Assembly: GCF_021088345.1 (NCBI RefSeq)
Contig: NZ_CP088156.1
Coordinates: 7,493,001 to 7,557,000, forward strand
From: Bradyrhizobium ontarionense
GTDB taxonomy: Bacteria > Pseudomonadota > Alphaproteobacteria > Rhizobiales > Xanthobacteraceae
Direction: 5' to 3'
DNA length: 64,000 nt
The notes beneath the pieces are model-generated. The model was given only the letters and a program-made list of their open reading frames with translations, ran no database searches and was not told the origin of the DNA. This document shows, in pieces, positions 10,242-21,857 of the stretch. A program made the translations under genes and the position numbers. Numbering within the stretch: position 1 is the first letter of the stretch; every line of letters starts with the position of its first letter.

Positions 10242-10530
10242 GCTGGGCTCCTAGGAGTCCTTTGCAGCTACGCAACTAACTGATTTTAAAGGATTAATTA
10301 TTCTTTCGGTGTTTAGATGGGGGACGCCGAGGGTTAAGGCCATGTTCCAGTTTGGTTAAGGCTTGGCGCGAATACGGCGGAGATAGGGTAACAATCCGTA
10401 AAGAAGCGTGAGTTGGCGCCCCCAGGGGGCGTGGTTAAGGTTCTGGCGTGACTTGGGGATACCTGAACGTGAGTCGGTTTCGCGAGGGGCGGCCGGCGGG
10501 ACACTCAGGTGGGGTCTTGGGCGATCGTCG
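10242..10530. other. lpxC upstream region
   Basis: About 290 bases between the ftsZ terminator and lpxC. It holds an AT-rich block at about 10278-10310 (gattttaaaggattaattat) and three GTTAAG words (about 10334, 10355 and 10433), and probably carries the lpxC promoter. An open frame that would extend lpxC upstream to 10408 is possible but has no family support. Nothing else is recognised. Confidence 0.35.
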
Positions 10531-11490
10531 ATGAAATTCAGCCGGCAAACAACGCTTCGTTCGCAAGCCACCGTCAGCGGTGTAGGTGTTCACTCCGGCG
10601 CTCCCGTCAATCTGACCATCGGCCCCGCGCCGATCGATGCTGGCATCGTCTTTGTCCGGACCGGGCTCGATGGGGCCGACCGCGAGGTCCAGGCGACCTT
10701 CGGTTCGGTCATCGCCACCGAACTCGCGACTGTCCTCGGTGACCGCAACGGTCCGTTGGTGTCGACCGCCGAGCATGTTCTGGCCGCGTTGCGTGGCATG
10801 GGGATCGACAACGCTCTGATCGAGGTCGATGGTCCCGAAGTTCCGATCATGGATGGCAGTGCCGCACCGTTCGTGGCTGCGATCGAACAGGCCGGTGTGA
10901 TGTCGCAGTCGGCGGCGCGCCGCTACATCCAGGTGCTGAAGCCGGTTCAGGTCGCGATGGGCGCCTCGTTCGGCGAGTTGCGTCCAAACAGCACGGGTTT
11001 CCACGTCGAGGTCGAGATCGACTTCAGCAACCCGGTGATCGGTCGCCAAGCCTACCATTTCGAGCTCGTTCCCGAGCGGTTCCGCCGCGAGATCGCCCGC
11101 GCCCGTACGTTCGGCTGCATGAGCGACGTCTCGCGTCTGTGGAGCGCGGGTTTCGCGCTGGGGTCCTCGTTCGAGAACACGCTGGTGTTCGACGAGGATC
11201 GTCTGCTCAATCCCGAAGGCCTCCGCTACGCCGACGAATGCGCCCGTCACAAGGTGCTGGACGCGATTGGTGATCTGGCCCTGGCCGGTCTCCCGATGCT
11301 CGGAACCTACCGGTCGGTGCGTGGCGGTCACAAGCTGAACCATGCGGTCCTGACCGCGCTGATGGCTGATCGCACCGCTTGGCGGGTGATCGAGGGTGAG
11401 ACGGTGCGTCGTCCCCGCGTCGCAGCCGAGGTTGCCGGCGGCATGGTCGGAGGCATGATCGCCCCGGCGTTCGGTCCGGACGTGTCCTGA
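10531..11490 (+). CDS. lpxC: LpxC, UDP-3-O-acyl-GlcNAc deacetylase
   Basis: 319 aa from ATG 10531, the usual length. LpxC is the zinc-dependent committed step of lipid A synthesis. The N-terminus MKFSRQTTLRSQATVSGVGV aligns with the family, which is why the upstream in-frame ATG at 10408 was rejected. Other hallmarks are VSTAEHVLAALRGMGIDNA with a zinc-ligand histidine, DGSAAPFV, RARTFG, and the C-terminal ARHKVLDAIGDLALAG carrying the HK-x-x-D zinc site. In alphaproteobacteria lpxC commonly follows ftsZ, as here. Confidence 0.97.
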   Translation: MKFSRQTTLRSQATVSGVGVHSGAPVNLTIGPAPIDAGIVFVRTGLDGADREVQATFGSVIATELATVLGDRNGPLVSTAEHVLAALRGMGIDNALIEVDGPEVPIMDGSAAPFVAAIEQAGVMSQSAARRYIQVLKPVQVAMGASFGELRPNSTGFHVEVEIDFSNPVIGRQAYHFELVPERFRREIARARTFGCMSDVSRLWSAGFALGSSFENTLVFDEDRLLNPEGLRYADECARHKVLDAIGDLALAGLPMLGTYRSVRGGHKLNHAVLTALMADRTAWRVIEGETVRRPRVAAEVAGGMVGGMIAPAFGPDVS

Positions 11491-11861
11491 GACCTGACCG
11501 ATCGTTCTCGGCGACCTGAAGTTTCGCGACTGGGTTGCGGCGTGGCTTGCGGCTGATTGCCGTCCCAACTATTTTGTGACCGGTTGTTTCAGGGGCGCCG
11601 TGGCGCATCCCGGCCCGCGCGGCAAATACACGTTTTCCAACGGCTTTTTCCGCGCTAACCATGATCGAATACCGTCGTCCGGGTCTCGCCTTAATCCGGG
11701 CGAATTGCCTGCCTATGCGGTTGGTTGACGATGATTTTTCAGTTAGAGAGGCCGGCGTAGCGTGATGCGCGCCGCGGGTGGAACTCTTCCTTCGCGTTCA
11801 TGAGACGACGTTCATGGTGCGCGGCGTAGATCAGATCACAGGCATCAGGTTCCGAAGAAGC
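11491..11861. other. Gap between lpxC and bamD
   Basis: About 370 bases. No protein frame with family support was found. A frame continuous with bamD opens at about 11778, but its first 28 residues lack any signal-peptide character. The middle (about 11730-11760) contains gatgatttttcagttagaga, an AT-richer stretch that may hold the bamD promoter. Confidence 0.35.
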
Positions 11862-12752
11862 ATGTCGATACAGCGTCTCACGCGCGAATTTCGTCGCCCC
11901 GCAGCGAGCATCGGCCGGCTTCGCCTTGCCGGCTCACTCGTCCTGCTCGCGCTGCCCTTGAGTGGCTGCGGCACGGGCGGGCTCTGGGACAAGTTCATGG
12001 CCAAGGACGACACGTTCGTCGATGAGCCCGCGGACAAGCTCTATAACGAGGGCTTGTACCTGATGAACGAGAAGAAGGACGTCAAAGGCGCGACCAAGAA
12101 GTTCGAGGAGGTCGATCGCCAGCATCCTTATTCGGATTGGGCCCGCAAATCGCTGCTGATGTCGGCTTACGCCTCCTACCAGGCCGCTGACTATGATGGC
12201 TGCATCGGCGCCGCCACCCGCTACGTGACCCTGCATCCGGGCAGCCCGGACGCCGCCTACGCGCAATACCTGATTGCCGCGTCGCATTACGACCAGATTC
12301 CCGATATCAGCCGCGACCAGGGCCGCACCGAGAAGGCCATCGCCTCCCTGGAAGAGGTGGTGCGCAAATATCCGAACTCCGAATACGCCACCAATGCCAA
12401 GGCCAAGATGGAGGGCGCCCGCGATCAGCTCGCCGGCAAGGAGATGGATGTCGGCCGGTACTACATGCAGAAGCGGGACTACACGGCGGCCATCAACCGC
12501 TTCAAGACCGTCGTGACGCAGTACCAGACGACGCGTCACGTCGAGGAGGCCTTGTTCCGGTTGACCGAGGCCTACATGGCCATCGGCATCGTCGGCGAGG
12601 CACAGACCGCGGCAGCCGTGCTCGGGCACAATTTTCCCGATAGCCGCTGGTACAAGGATGCCTACGGTCTCGTGAAGTCCGGCGGCGTGGAGCCCGAGGA
12701 GAACAAGGGGTCCTATATCTCCAGGGCGTTCAAGAAGCTCGGGCTGGGCTGA
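11862..12752 (+). CDS. bamD: BamD, outer-membrane assembly lipoprotein
   Basis: 296 aa from ATG 11862. BamD is the essential lipoprotein partner of BamA in the outer-membrane BAM complex. The N-terminus is a lipoprotein signal: a basic region, LAGSLVLLALPL, then the lipobox LSGC with Cys at about residue 36. The mature part is made of TPR-like helices: ADKLYNEGLYLMNEKKDVKG, KKFEEVDRQHPYSDWARKS, YDQIPDISRDQGRTEKA (a BamD hallmark) and KYPNSEYATNAKAKM. The upstream in-frame start at 11778 would bury the signal peptide and was rejected. Position between lpxC and recN matches other rhizobial genomes. Confidence 0.93.
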   Translation: MSIQRLTREFRRPAASIGRLRLAGSLVLLALPLSGCGTGGLWDKFMAKDDTFVDEPADKLYNEGLYLMNEKKDVKGATKKFEEVDRQHPYSDWARKSLLMSAYASYQAADYDGCIGAATRYVTLHPGSPDAAYAQYLIAASHYDQIPDISRDQGRTEKAIASLEEVVRKYPNSEYATNAKAKMEGARDQLAGKEMDVGRYYMQKRDYTAAINRFKTVVTQYQTTRHVEEALFRLTEAYMAIGIVGEAQTAAAVLGHNFPDSRWYKDAYGLVKSGGVEPEENKGSYISRAFKKLGLG

Positions 12753-12878
12753 GCCGACGTCAACACCACGCCTGGATAGTTCCAGCTCGCGATATTCTTG
12801 TTTTGTTCTCATTGTTCTGGTAGGGTCGAGTCGTTCGCTCAGGGGCTTGCTGCCCCCTTACGAAGGACTTTGGCCTCC

Positions 12879-14552
12879 ATGCTGGCGCGACTGTCGATCC
12901 GTGACATCGTCCTGATCGAACGACTCGATCTCGAGTTTTCCAATGGGCTTGCGGTGCTGACCGGCGAGACCGGTGCCGGCAAGTCGATCCTGCTCGATGC
13001 CTTCGCGCTCGCTCTCGGCGGACGTGGTGACGCCAGCCTGGTGCGCCATGGGGCCGACCAGGGCCAGGTCACGGCCGTGTTCGAGATCGGCAAGGAGCAT
13101 CCGGCGGCGCGCATCCTGGCGGACAACGGCCTGGATGCCGACGGCGAGATGATCCTGCGCCGCGTCCAGTATGGCGACGGCCGCACCCGCGCCTTCATCA
13201 ACGACCAGTCCGTCAGCGTGCAGACGCTGAAGGGGATCGGCGCCACGCTGGTCGAGATCCATGGCCAGCATGACGAGCGCGCGCTGGTCGACGCCGCCAC
13301 CCACCGTCGGCTGCTCGATGCCTTTGCGGGCCTGGAAAAGGATGTCGCAGCGGTCGAGTCGCTGTGGGCCGCGCGCCGGACCGCCACCACCGCGCTGGAC
13401 GAGCATCGTGCCGGCATGGAGCGCGCCGCGCGGGAGGCCGACTATCTGCGCCATGCCTCGGACGAGCTGAAGAAGCTGGCTCCCAAGGAGGGCGAGGAGA
13501 CCCAGCTCGCCGCCCGGCGCACCGCGATGATGCAGGGCGAGAAGATCGCGGGCGATCTCCGCGACGCCCAGGACGCGGTCAGCGGGCATCAGTCGCCGAT
13601 CGCCGCGCTCGCCGCGGCGGTGCGCCGGCTGGAGCGCCGCGCGGTCAGCTCGCCCGCGCTGGTCGATCCGGCGGTGAAGGCGATCGATTCGGCGATCAAC
13701 GCTCTGGAAGAGGCCGACCAGCATCTGACGGTGGCGCTCGCGGCCACCGACTTCGATCCCCTAGAGCTGGAGCGCATCGAGGAACGGCTGTTCGCGCTGC
13801 GCGCCGCTGCGCGCAAATACTCGACGCCTGTCGATGGGCTGGCGGCGCTGGCTGCCAAATATGCCGCCGATGTCGTCATGATCGATGCCGGCGCCGAGCA
13901 ACTGAAGAAGCTCGAGGCAGCGGCTGCGGCGGCGGATGCGCGCTATGCCGCGGCGGCGGCCAAGCTGTCGGCGGCGCGGACCAAGGCCGCGGACAAGCTG
14001 AACCGGGCCGTCCAGGCCGAGCTCGCCCCGCTCAAGCTGGAACGCGCCAAGTTCATGACCCAGGTCGACAGTGACGCGGAGGCGCCGGGGCCCGAAGGCA
14101 TCGACCGCGTCGAATTCTGGGTCCAGACCAATCCCGGCACGCGGCCCGGTCCGATGATGAAGGTTGCCTCCGGCGGTGAGCTGTCGCGGTTCCTGCTGGC
14201 GTTGAAGGTCGTGCTGTCCGATCGCGGCTCGGCCCCGACGCTGGTGTTCGACGAGATCGACACGGGTGTCGGCGGTGCGGTCGCGGATGCCATCGGCGCC
14301 CGGCTGGCGCGGCTCGCGCACCGGGTCCAGGTGATGGCGGTGACGCATGCGCCGCAGGTTGCGGCAAGGGCGGACCAGCATCTCTTGATCTCGAAGGATG
14401 CGCTCGATCGTGGTAAGCGAGTCGTGACCCGGGTCAATACGCTCGCCACCCTGCACCGCCGCGAGGAGATCGCGCGCATGCTGGCCGGCGCCGAGGTCAC
14501 CGCCGAGGCCCGCGCCGCCGCCGACCGGCTGCTGGAGGCCGCTGCGGCGTAG
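12879..14552 (+). CDS. recN: RecN, DNA double-strand break repair ATPase
   Basis: 557 aa from ATG 12879, the family norm. RecN is an SMC-like cytoplasmic ATPase acting early in recombinational repair. Seen are MLARLSIRDIVLIERLDLEF, Walker A TGETGAGKSILLDA (about residues 29-42), a long helical and Ala/Glu-rich middle expected to form a coiled coil, the signature VASGGELSRFLLALKVVL, Walker B TLVFDEIDTGVGG, and the C-terminal VTHAPQVAARADQHLLISK. A longer frame opens at 12798 but its extra N-terminus does not match RecN. ligA follows in the same direction. Confidence 0.95.
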   Translation: MLARLSIRDIVLIERLDLEFSNGLAVLTGETGAGKSILLDAFALALGGRGDASLVRHGADQGQVTAVFEIGKEHPAARILADNGLDADGEMILRRVQYGDGRTRAFINDQSVSVQTLKGIGATLVEIHGQHDERALVDAATHRRLLDAFAGLEKDVAAVESLWAARRTATTALDEHRAGMERAAREADYLRHASDELKKLAPKEGEETQLAARRTAMMQGEKIAGDLRDAQDAVSGHQSPIAALAAAVRRLERRAVSSPALVDPAVKAIDSAINALEEADQHLTVALAATDFDPLELERIEERLFALRAAARKYSTPVDGLAALAAKYAADVVMIDAGAEQLKKLEAAAAAADARYAAAAAKLSAARTKAADKLNRAVQAELAPLKLERAKFMTQVDSDAEAPGPEGIDRVEFWVQTNPGTRPGPMMKVASGGELSRFLLALKVVLSDRGSAPTLVFDEIDTGVGGAVADAIGARLARLAHRVQVMAVTHAPQVAARADQHLLISKDALDRGKRVVTRVNTLATLHRREEIARMLAGAEVTAEARAAADRLLEAAAA

Positions 14553-16850
<2,298 letters not shown>

Positions 16851-16897
16851 CAGGTCCGCAGTGGTTTGCGACAGGCGCAGATTGCCACACTCGCAAC

Positions 16898-17010
16898 TGT
16901 CATCATCCGCGAAAGCGGATGATCCAGTATTCCAGAGGCAGTTGATATTGAAGCGATCCGTCTCGGCGTGCTGGATACCCGCCTTCGCGGGCACGACACC
17001 GAGGGTGACG
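16898..17010. repeat. Composite palindromic repeat between ligA and an MFS gene
   Basis: The element has a hairpin tcatccgc-gaaa-gcggatga near 16903-16922, then gatccag, a non-palindromic core of about 40 bases, then ctggata and a second hairpin cccgc-cttc-gcggg near 16978-16990. The ATCCAG/CTGGAT words are mutually inverted, so the whole unit can fold into a branched structure. It lies in the convergent gap between ligA and the next gene. The same plan is seen in dispersed repeats of related genomes. Confidence 0.7.
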
Positions 17011-17040
17011 CGCGGTTGTGCAGTCCCTCACATCCGTGGG

Positions 17041-18318
17041 TCACATCACCCCGGCCTCGTCCTCCTCCGCCTGCTCGATCAGCTCCTTCGTCACCATCAC
17101 CGAGACGCGCGGGACCAGGAAGATCATGCTGGCGACGCAGGCGAACGACAGCACGAGGATCGCCGATGTCAGCGGCAGCGTGGAGGCGAAATGGCCGCCG
17201 AGCCAGGCGCCGAGCTGCGACGTCAGCGCGCCCACGCCCATCTGCAGGAAGCCCATGGCGCCTGACGCGGTGCCGGCCGCGCCTGGCCGGACGCTGATGG
17301 CGCCGGCCGCGGAGTTCGCCATGACCGCGGCGTTGGCGAACATGATCAGCATCTGCGTGCCGAACAGCACCGAAGGCACCTGGTTGAAGCCGAAGGTGCT
17401 CCACGCGAAGTTCATCGCGGCGCCGGTGAGTTGCAGCGCCAGCCCGAACCAGATCAGCCGGTCGAGCGAATGGCGCGGCGAGAACCGCACGCAGAACAGG
17501 TTGCCGACGAAATAGGCGAAGCCGGTGGTCGCAAACCACGCGCCATATTCGGCCGATGATCGGCCCATCTGCATTTCGACGATGTAGGGGCCGCCGCCGG
17601 CAAAGGCGAAGATGATCTGCGACGCCAGCACCTGGCACAGCACATAGCCGAGGAAGGCGCGGCTTTTCACCAGCACCCCGACATCGCGCCGGAAGCTGGC
17701 GCCTTCGATGCGGGCGGCGCGCGTTTCCGGCAGCGCCAGCGTCACGGCGATCGCGATCACGATCGACAAGGCCGCCGCAACGTAGAAGATTGCGTGCCAG
17801 CCGAACGCGGTTTCGATCAGGCCGCCGGTCAGCGGCGACAGCATCTGCGCGATCATCATGACCGCGACGACCAGGCTGATCATCGCGCCGATCCGTTCGC
17901 GCGGATAGAGATCGCGGATGATGGCGCGGCTGATCACCATGCCGCTGGCGCCGCCGAGCGCCTGGAAGAAGCGCGCGGCGATCAGTTGCGGCAGGGTGTC
18001 GGCGAAGATGCAACTGACGCTCGCGACGATCGACAGCGCGAGGCCCGCGAGCATCACCGGGCGGCGGCCGTAACGGTCCGACAGCGGGCCCAGCAGCAAT
18101 TGCGAGATCGCGATTCCCACCATGTAGAACGACACCGTCATCTGCACGACGGAGGCGTCGCGCCCGAACGTGGTCGCGAGCATCGGCAGCGCCGGCACCA
18201 GCAGGTACAGCGAGATCGGCGCCAGCCCGGTCATGACGACAAGGAGGATCAGCACCGTGCGCGATGGCGTGGCGCGCAGCGGCGCTGCCAAAGGCGGCTT
18301 GCTGATCATTCCGTGCAT
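17041..18318 (-). CDS. Bcr/CflA-type MFS drug exporter
   Basis: 425 aa from ATG 18318; a second ATG three codons later is also possible. The protein is a 12-segment major facilitator. The loop LLGPLSDRYGRRPVMLAGL is the MFS motif A between segments 2 and 3, and FFQALGGASGMVISRAIIRD is characteristic of the Bcr/CflA drug-resistance subfamily (H+ antiport). The longer frame up to 18552 is discounted because its extra residues are not hydrophobic and cover a repeat-rich region. It converges on ligA, and a palindromic repeat separates it from the aminopeptidase gene. Substrate unknown. Confidence 0.85.
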   Translation of the reverse strand: MHGMISKPPLAAPLRATPSRTVLILLVVMTGLAPISLYLLVPALPMLATTFGRDASVVQMTVSFYMVGIAISQLLLGPLSDRYGRRPVMLAGLALSIVASVSCIFADTLPQLIAARFFQALGGASGMVISRAIIRDLYPRERIGAMISLVVAVMMIAQMLSPLTGGLIETAFGWHAIFYVAAALSIVIAIAVTLALPETRAARIEGASFRRDVGVLVKSRAFLGYVLCQVLASQIIFAFAGGGPYIVEMQMGRSSAEYGAWFATTGFAYFVGNLFCVRFSPRHSLDRLIWFGLALQLTGAAMNFAWSTFGFNQVPSVLFGTQMLIMFANAAVMANSAAGAISVRPGAAGTASGAMGFLQMGVGALTSQLGAWLGGHFASTLPLTSAILVLSFACVASMIFLVPRVSVMVTKELIEQAEEDEAGVM

Positions 18319-18507
18319 GGAGGCGTCGCTTGGATCGTTTCGGACGCAGCCCAATGTAGCGACCTTCCGCACCACGGAAATGCCTGTTTCCGCATGCGGC
18401 CATGCCGGCAGCGGGACAGTTGCAACCCGGATCAGCCACCGCGCGGTGCAGAGTTTCCACAGTGAGTGTCCGGGGATGGCAAGGGCTCGCCAGGCGATCG
18501 TGTAGTT

Positions 18508-18647
18508 CGTAGGGTGGGCATAGCGGTCGCCGCAAGGCGGCAGCGTGCCCACCGCCGATCAGCGAATTCACCAGCCAGACGGTGGGCACGGCGCCGCTAC
18601 GATCTCGAATGAGGAGACCATATGGCTGCGCCTTTGCCCACCTTACG
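18508..18647. repeat. Nested inverted-repeat element (GGTGGGCA family)
   Basis: The outer arms cgtagggtgggca (18508-18520) and tgcccaccttacg (18635-18647) are inverted with one mismatch. Inside, cgtgcccaccg (18544-18554) and cggtgggcacg (18580-18590) form a perfect 11-bp inverted pair. The 140-bp unit lies between the MFS gene and the aminopeptidase gene. It is a dispersed repeat type often seen in Bradyrhizobium; no protein is encoded. Confidence 0.75.
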
Positions 18648-18664
18648 GTTCTTGGCCCGGAGCG

Positions 18665-20488
18665 TTAGAGTGGCGCCGTCGCCTGATCGAGCCAGCGCTG
18701 ATCCGTCTCGTCGAGCGCAGCACGGACTGCCTCTCTGACTCGCGCGTGATAAGCGTCGAGCCAGGCTCGCTCGTCGCTGCCCAGCATCGACACGTCGATC
18801 GGCCGGCGGTCGATCGGCGCCAAGGTCAGCGCCTCGAAGCCGTTCATCGGCTTCTCCGCGCCAGCGACGTCCTTCGCCACCACGAGCTCGAGGTTCTCGA
18901 TGCGGATGCCGAAGGCGTCGGTCTTGTAGTAGCCCGGCTCGTTGGACAGGATCATGCCGCGCTTCAGCGCCGTCGTGCCGAGCTTGGAGATCCGCGCCGG
19001 CCCCTCATGCACCGACAGATAGCTGCCGACGCCATGGCCGGTGCCGTGCTCGAAATCGATGCCGGCCTGCCACAGGAACTGCCGCGCCAGGGTGTCGAGC
19101 TGGGCGCCGGTGGCGCCGTCCGGGAAGACCGCGCGCGCGATCGCAAGATGCCCGCGCAGCACGCGGGTGAAGCGGTCGCGCATCTCGTCGGTCGGCACGC
19201 CCACGGCGATCGTGCGCGTCACGTCGGTGGTGCCGTCCTCATATTGCGCGCCGGAATCGATCAACAGCAGATCGCCCGGCATGATGCGCCGGTTGCTCTT
19301 GCGGGTGACGCGATAGTGGACGATGGCCCCGTTCGGGCCGGTGCCGGAGATGGTCGGAAACGAAACGTCCTTGAGCGCCCCGGTGTCGCGGCGGAAGCTC
19401 TCCAGCGCTTCGACGGCGTCGATCTCCGTCAACGTGCCTTTCGGCGCCTCACGGTCGATGAAGGCCAGGAAGCGGACGAGCGCGACCGCATCGCGCCGGT
19501 GCGCGCGGCGCGTGCCCTCGATCTCGACCGCGTTCTTGGCGGCCTTGAGCAGGCTGACCGGATCGGCGCCGCGCACCGGCTTGCCGCCGGCGCCCTGGAT
19601 CAGCCGCGTCAGCGCGTCCGCTGCGGTGGCGCTGTCGAGCGCGATCGCCGCGCCTGACTGGGCCAGCTGGGTCAGCCGCGGCGTCAACGCGTCCGGCTCA
19701 GCCACCTCGGCGCTCTGTTCGAGATGGTCGTGCGTGAGGTTCGAGAGTTTGCGGTGATCGATGAAGATCGTCGGTCGCCCGCTCTTCGGCACGACCGCAT
19801 AGGACAGCGGCAGCGGCGTGTGGGAGACATCGCTGCCGCGAATGTTGAAGGTCCATGCAACATTGTGCGAATCGGACAGCACCAGCGCCTCGACCCCGAG
19901 CCGCTCGATCTCCTGGCGGATTCGGCCGAGCTTGTCCGCTTCGATCTCGCCGGATAATTCCACACCATGGACGGAGACGGCGCCGAGGGGCGGCAAAGGG
20001 CGCTCCGTCCAGACGCTGTCGATTGGATTGCCCTCGACCGGCACCAGCTCCGCGCCGGCCTTGGCGCAGGCGGCGGAAAGACGTTCCGCCGCGGCCGTCG
20101 TATGCAGCCACGGATCGAAGCCTATGCGATCACCGCTCTGCAGATGGCGCGTCAGCCAGCTCTCCGGCGGCGGCTCGATCAGCGATTCCACCGTCCACGC
20201 CTTGCCGTCGACCTGCTTGCCGGCCTGCAATGTGTAGCGGCCGTCGACGAGGATCGCGGCCTCCTGCGACAGTACGATCGCCAGTCCGGCCGAGCCGGTG
20301 AAGCCGGTCAGCCAGGCGAGCCGTTCGTCGGAGGGGGGCACATATTCGTTCTGCTGCTGATCGGCGCGAGGCACGATGAAGCCGGTCAGCTTTCGCCGCG
20401 CGAGTTCCTCGCGGAGAGCGGCCAGCCGCGCCGTCAGTGCGACACCTGTTTCGGGTTCTTCGAACGTCTGGAAATGAGCTTCGAACAT
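18665..20488 (-). CDS. pepP: Xaa-Pro aminopeptidase (M24B, three-domain)
   Basis: 607 aa from ATG 20488; an ATG three codons earlier is possible. This cytoplasmic metallopeptidase removes an N-terminal residue preceding proline. The length and the two creatinase-like N-terminal domains (IVPRADQQQNEYVPPSDERL; WLHTTAAAERL) match the XPNPEP1-like three-domain form, not the 440-aa E. coli PepP. The C-terminal pita-bread domain shows metal ligands: two Asp in LLLIDSGAQYEDGTTDVTRT, His in GTGHGVGSYLSVHEGP, Glu in LSNEPGYY and Glu in GIRIENLELV. It is monocistronic, with a repeat downstream. The gene symbol is given by function; family placement is firmer than the name. Confidence 0.9.
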   Translation of the reverse strand: MFEAHFQTFEEPETGVALTARLAALREELARRKLTGFIVPRADQQQNEYVPPSDERLAWLTGFTGSAGLAIVLSQEAAILVDGRYTLQAGKQVDGKAWTVESLIEPPPESWLTRHLQSGDRIGFDPWLHTTAAAERLSAACAKAGAELVPVEGNPIDSVWTERPLPPLGAVSVHGVELSGEIEADKLGRIRQEIERLGVEALVLSDSHNVAWTFNIRGSDVSHTPLPLSYAVVPKSGRPTIFIDHRKLSNLTHDHLEQSAEVAEPDALTPRLTQLAQSGAAIALDSATAADALTRLIQGAGGKPVRGADPVSLLKAAKNAVEIEGTRRAHRRDAVALVRFLAFIDREAPKGTLTEIDAVEALESFRRDTGALKDVSFPTISGTGPNGAIVHYRVTRKSNRRIMPGDLLLIDSGAQYEDGTTDVTRTIAVGVPTDEMRDRFTRVLRGHLAIARAVFPDGATGAQLDTLARQFLWQAGIDFEHGTGHGVGSYLSVHEGPARISKLGTTALKRGMILSNEPGYYKTDAFGIRIENLELVVAKDVAGAEKPMNGFEALTLAPIDRRPIDVSMLGSDERAWLDAYHARVREAVRAALDETDQRWLDQATAPL

Positions 20489-20725
20489 CGTTCTCATACT
20501 TTAGGAGCGGGGCCCGTTCACCGCAATCGCGCTCTCCTCACATCGAGGTGCAGCGCACGAAGAATCTCCTTGCATTCGCCAGTGCAAAAAGATTTGCTGT
20601 CTCATGGCCGTCATCCGGAAGAGATGCGGCGAGGAAACGGTTGGATGTGACGACCACGATCGTAAAGATCATCCACGGTCGCGCAATCCGGGGAGTGCCT
20701 CAACTCAACGGCGAGGGGATGCACG

Positions 20726-20908
20726 ATGCCTGCTTTTACCTTCGAGAAGCTGTCGGCGCCGACGCCAATTGGACCGGCGCCCGCGCCCGCCGAGAAGCCG
20801 CGTAGCGCGCTGGCCGATCTCGTGAATCGTCTGGTCGAACCGCGCCGTCGGCGTGCGCAGCGTGAGCGAACTGATTCCGCTGCTCAGCAGGCCAAGCCAA
20901 AGACCTAA
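20726..20908 (+). CDS. Small conserved-looking protein, unknown function
   Basis: 60 aa, preceded by GGCGAGGGGATG at a plausible ribosome-site distance. The sequence begins MPAFTFEKLSAP, continues through a Pro/Ala stretch, and ends in a basic helix (LVNRLVEPRRRRAQRERT). The MPAFTFEK start resembles small hypothetical proteins that I recall from Bradyrhizobium genomes. No signal peptide, membrane segment or catalytic motif is visible. Other frames over the same DNA lack ribosome sites. It stands alone between divergently placed pepP and convergent prmA. Confidence 0.6.
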   Translation: MPAFTFEKLSAPTPIGPAPAPAEKPRSALADLVNRLVEPRRRRAQRERTDSAAQQAKPKT

Positions 20909-20960
20909 CAGCTCTCAATTCGTTTCGTGATCCGCTTCGTTTCGTGACCCGCTCGGTCGC

Positions 20961-21857
20961 TCATTGGACTTTTCGCAGCAGCAGGCTGCTCCAACCCTCG
21001 ATCTTCAAATGCCGGACTGGAACCAGGCCGCGCGCGCGATAGGCCGCGAGGACGGCGCGCGCCTGCGTGGTTAACAGGCCGGACAGGATCACATGGGCGC
21101 CAGGTGCCAGGTGGCGTTGCATCGGTGCGGCCAGCTGCCGAAGCGGATTGGCGAGGATGTTCGCCAGCACCAAGTCGAAGGGACCTTGGTTGGCAAAGTC
21201 ATCCGCAGCAAAGCCGGTGGCGCGGATCACCTGGACCAGGGGCCCGACGCCGTTGAGGCGGGCATTGTCCCGCGCCACCATGACCGAGGGTGCATCGATG
21301 TCGCTCGCCAGCACGCGGCGATGCCGCGCCTTGGCCGCGGCGATGGCCAGCACGCCGGTGCCGGTGCCGAGATCCAGCACGCGCCGCGGCGTCCGCGCCT
21401 TCAAGATGTGGTCGAGCAGCAGCAGGCAGCCGCGCGTCGTGCCATGGTGGCCGGTGCCGAAGGCCAGCGCCGCCTCGATCTCGATCCCGAGCCTGTTGGC
21501 GGGCACCCTGGCCCTGTCGTGGCTGCCATGGACCATGAAGCGGCCGGCTGGAACCGGGACGAGGTCGTCCAGACTGGCCTTGACCCAGTCCTTGGCCTCG
21601 ACCACCTCGAAGGCGAGGCTCTCGGCGACGGCGGTACCTGCCGCCCCGCCCACGAGCTCGCGCACAAGGTCCTGATCGGGCGGATCGGCGAAATGGACCG
21701 TCACGTCCCAGCGCCCGTCCGGGCGCTCGAAGGCTGCGACCGCAGCGTCGCCGTCGAAGAACACCTCCGTGAGCACGTCGACGGCCTGGCGCGCGGTGGC
21801 TTCATCCGCAACCGTGAAGCTGGCCTTGTGAGTGGCGGGGGTAGCGGTAGAGGTCAT
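20961..21857 (-). CDS. prmA: PrmA, ribosomal protein L11 methyltransferase
   Basis: 298 aa. PrmA trimethylates ribosomal protein L11 using SAM in the cytoplasm. Visible are the substrate-domain region with VEAKDWVKASLDDLVPVPAGRF split from the catalytic part, the PrmA hallmark FGTGHHGTTRGCLLLL, SAM motif I VLDLGTGTGVLAIAAAK, and the NPPY-like LVLANILANPLRQLAA. It ends in WSSLLLRKV as in other PrmA proteins. The start ATG at 21857 is the first reasonable codon after the divergent region shared with the pilin gene. Confidence 0.95.
   Translation of the reverse strand: MTSTATPATHKASFTVADEATARQAVDVLTEVFFDGDAAVAAFERPDGRWDVTVHFADPPDQDLVRELVGGAAGTAVAESLAFEVVEAKDWVKASLDDLVPVPAGRFMVHGSHDRARVPANRLGIEIEAALAFGTGHHGTTRGCLLLLDHILKARTPRRVLDLGTGTGVLAIAAAKARHRRVLASDIDAPSVMVARDNARLNGVGPLVQVIRATGFAADDFANQGPFDLVLANILANPLRQLAAPMQRHLAPGAHVILSGLLTTQARAVLAAYRARGLVPVRHLKIEGWSSLLLRKVQ

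Noticed and set aside
10330..10440. CtrA-like site before lpxC
   Set aside because: Two TTAA words are 18 bases apart, not the expected 7, so no site can be claimed.
20437..20825. Two overlapping plus-strand frames around the 60-aa gene
   Set aside because: Neither has a ribosome site; the 20726 start has GAGGGG upstream and a coherent product.
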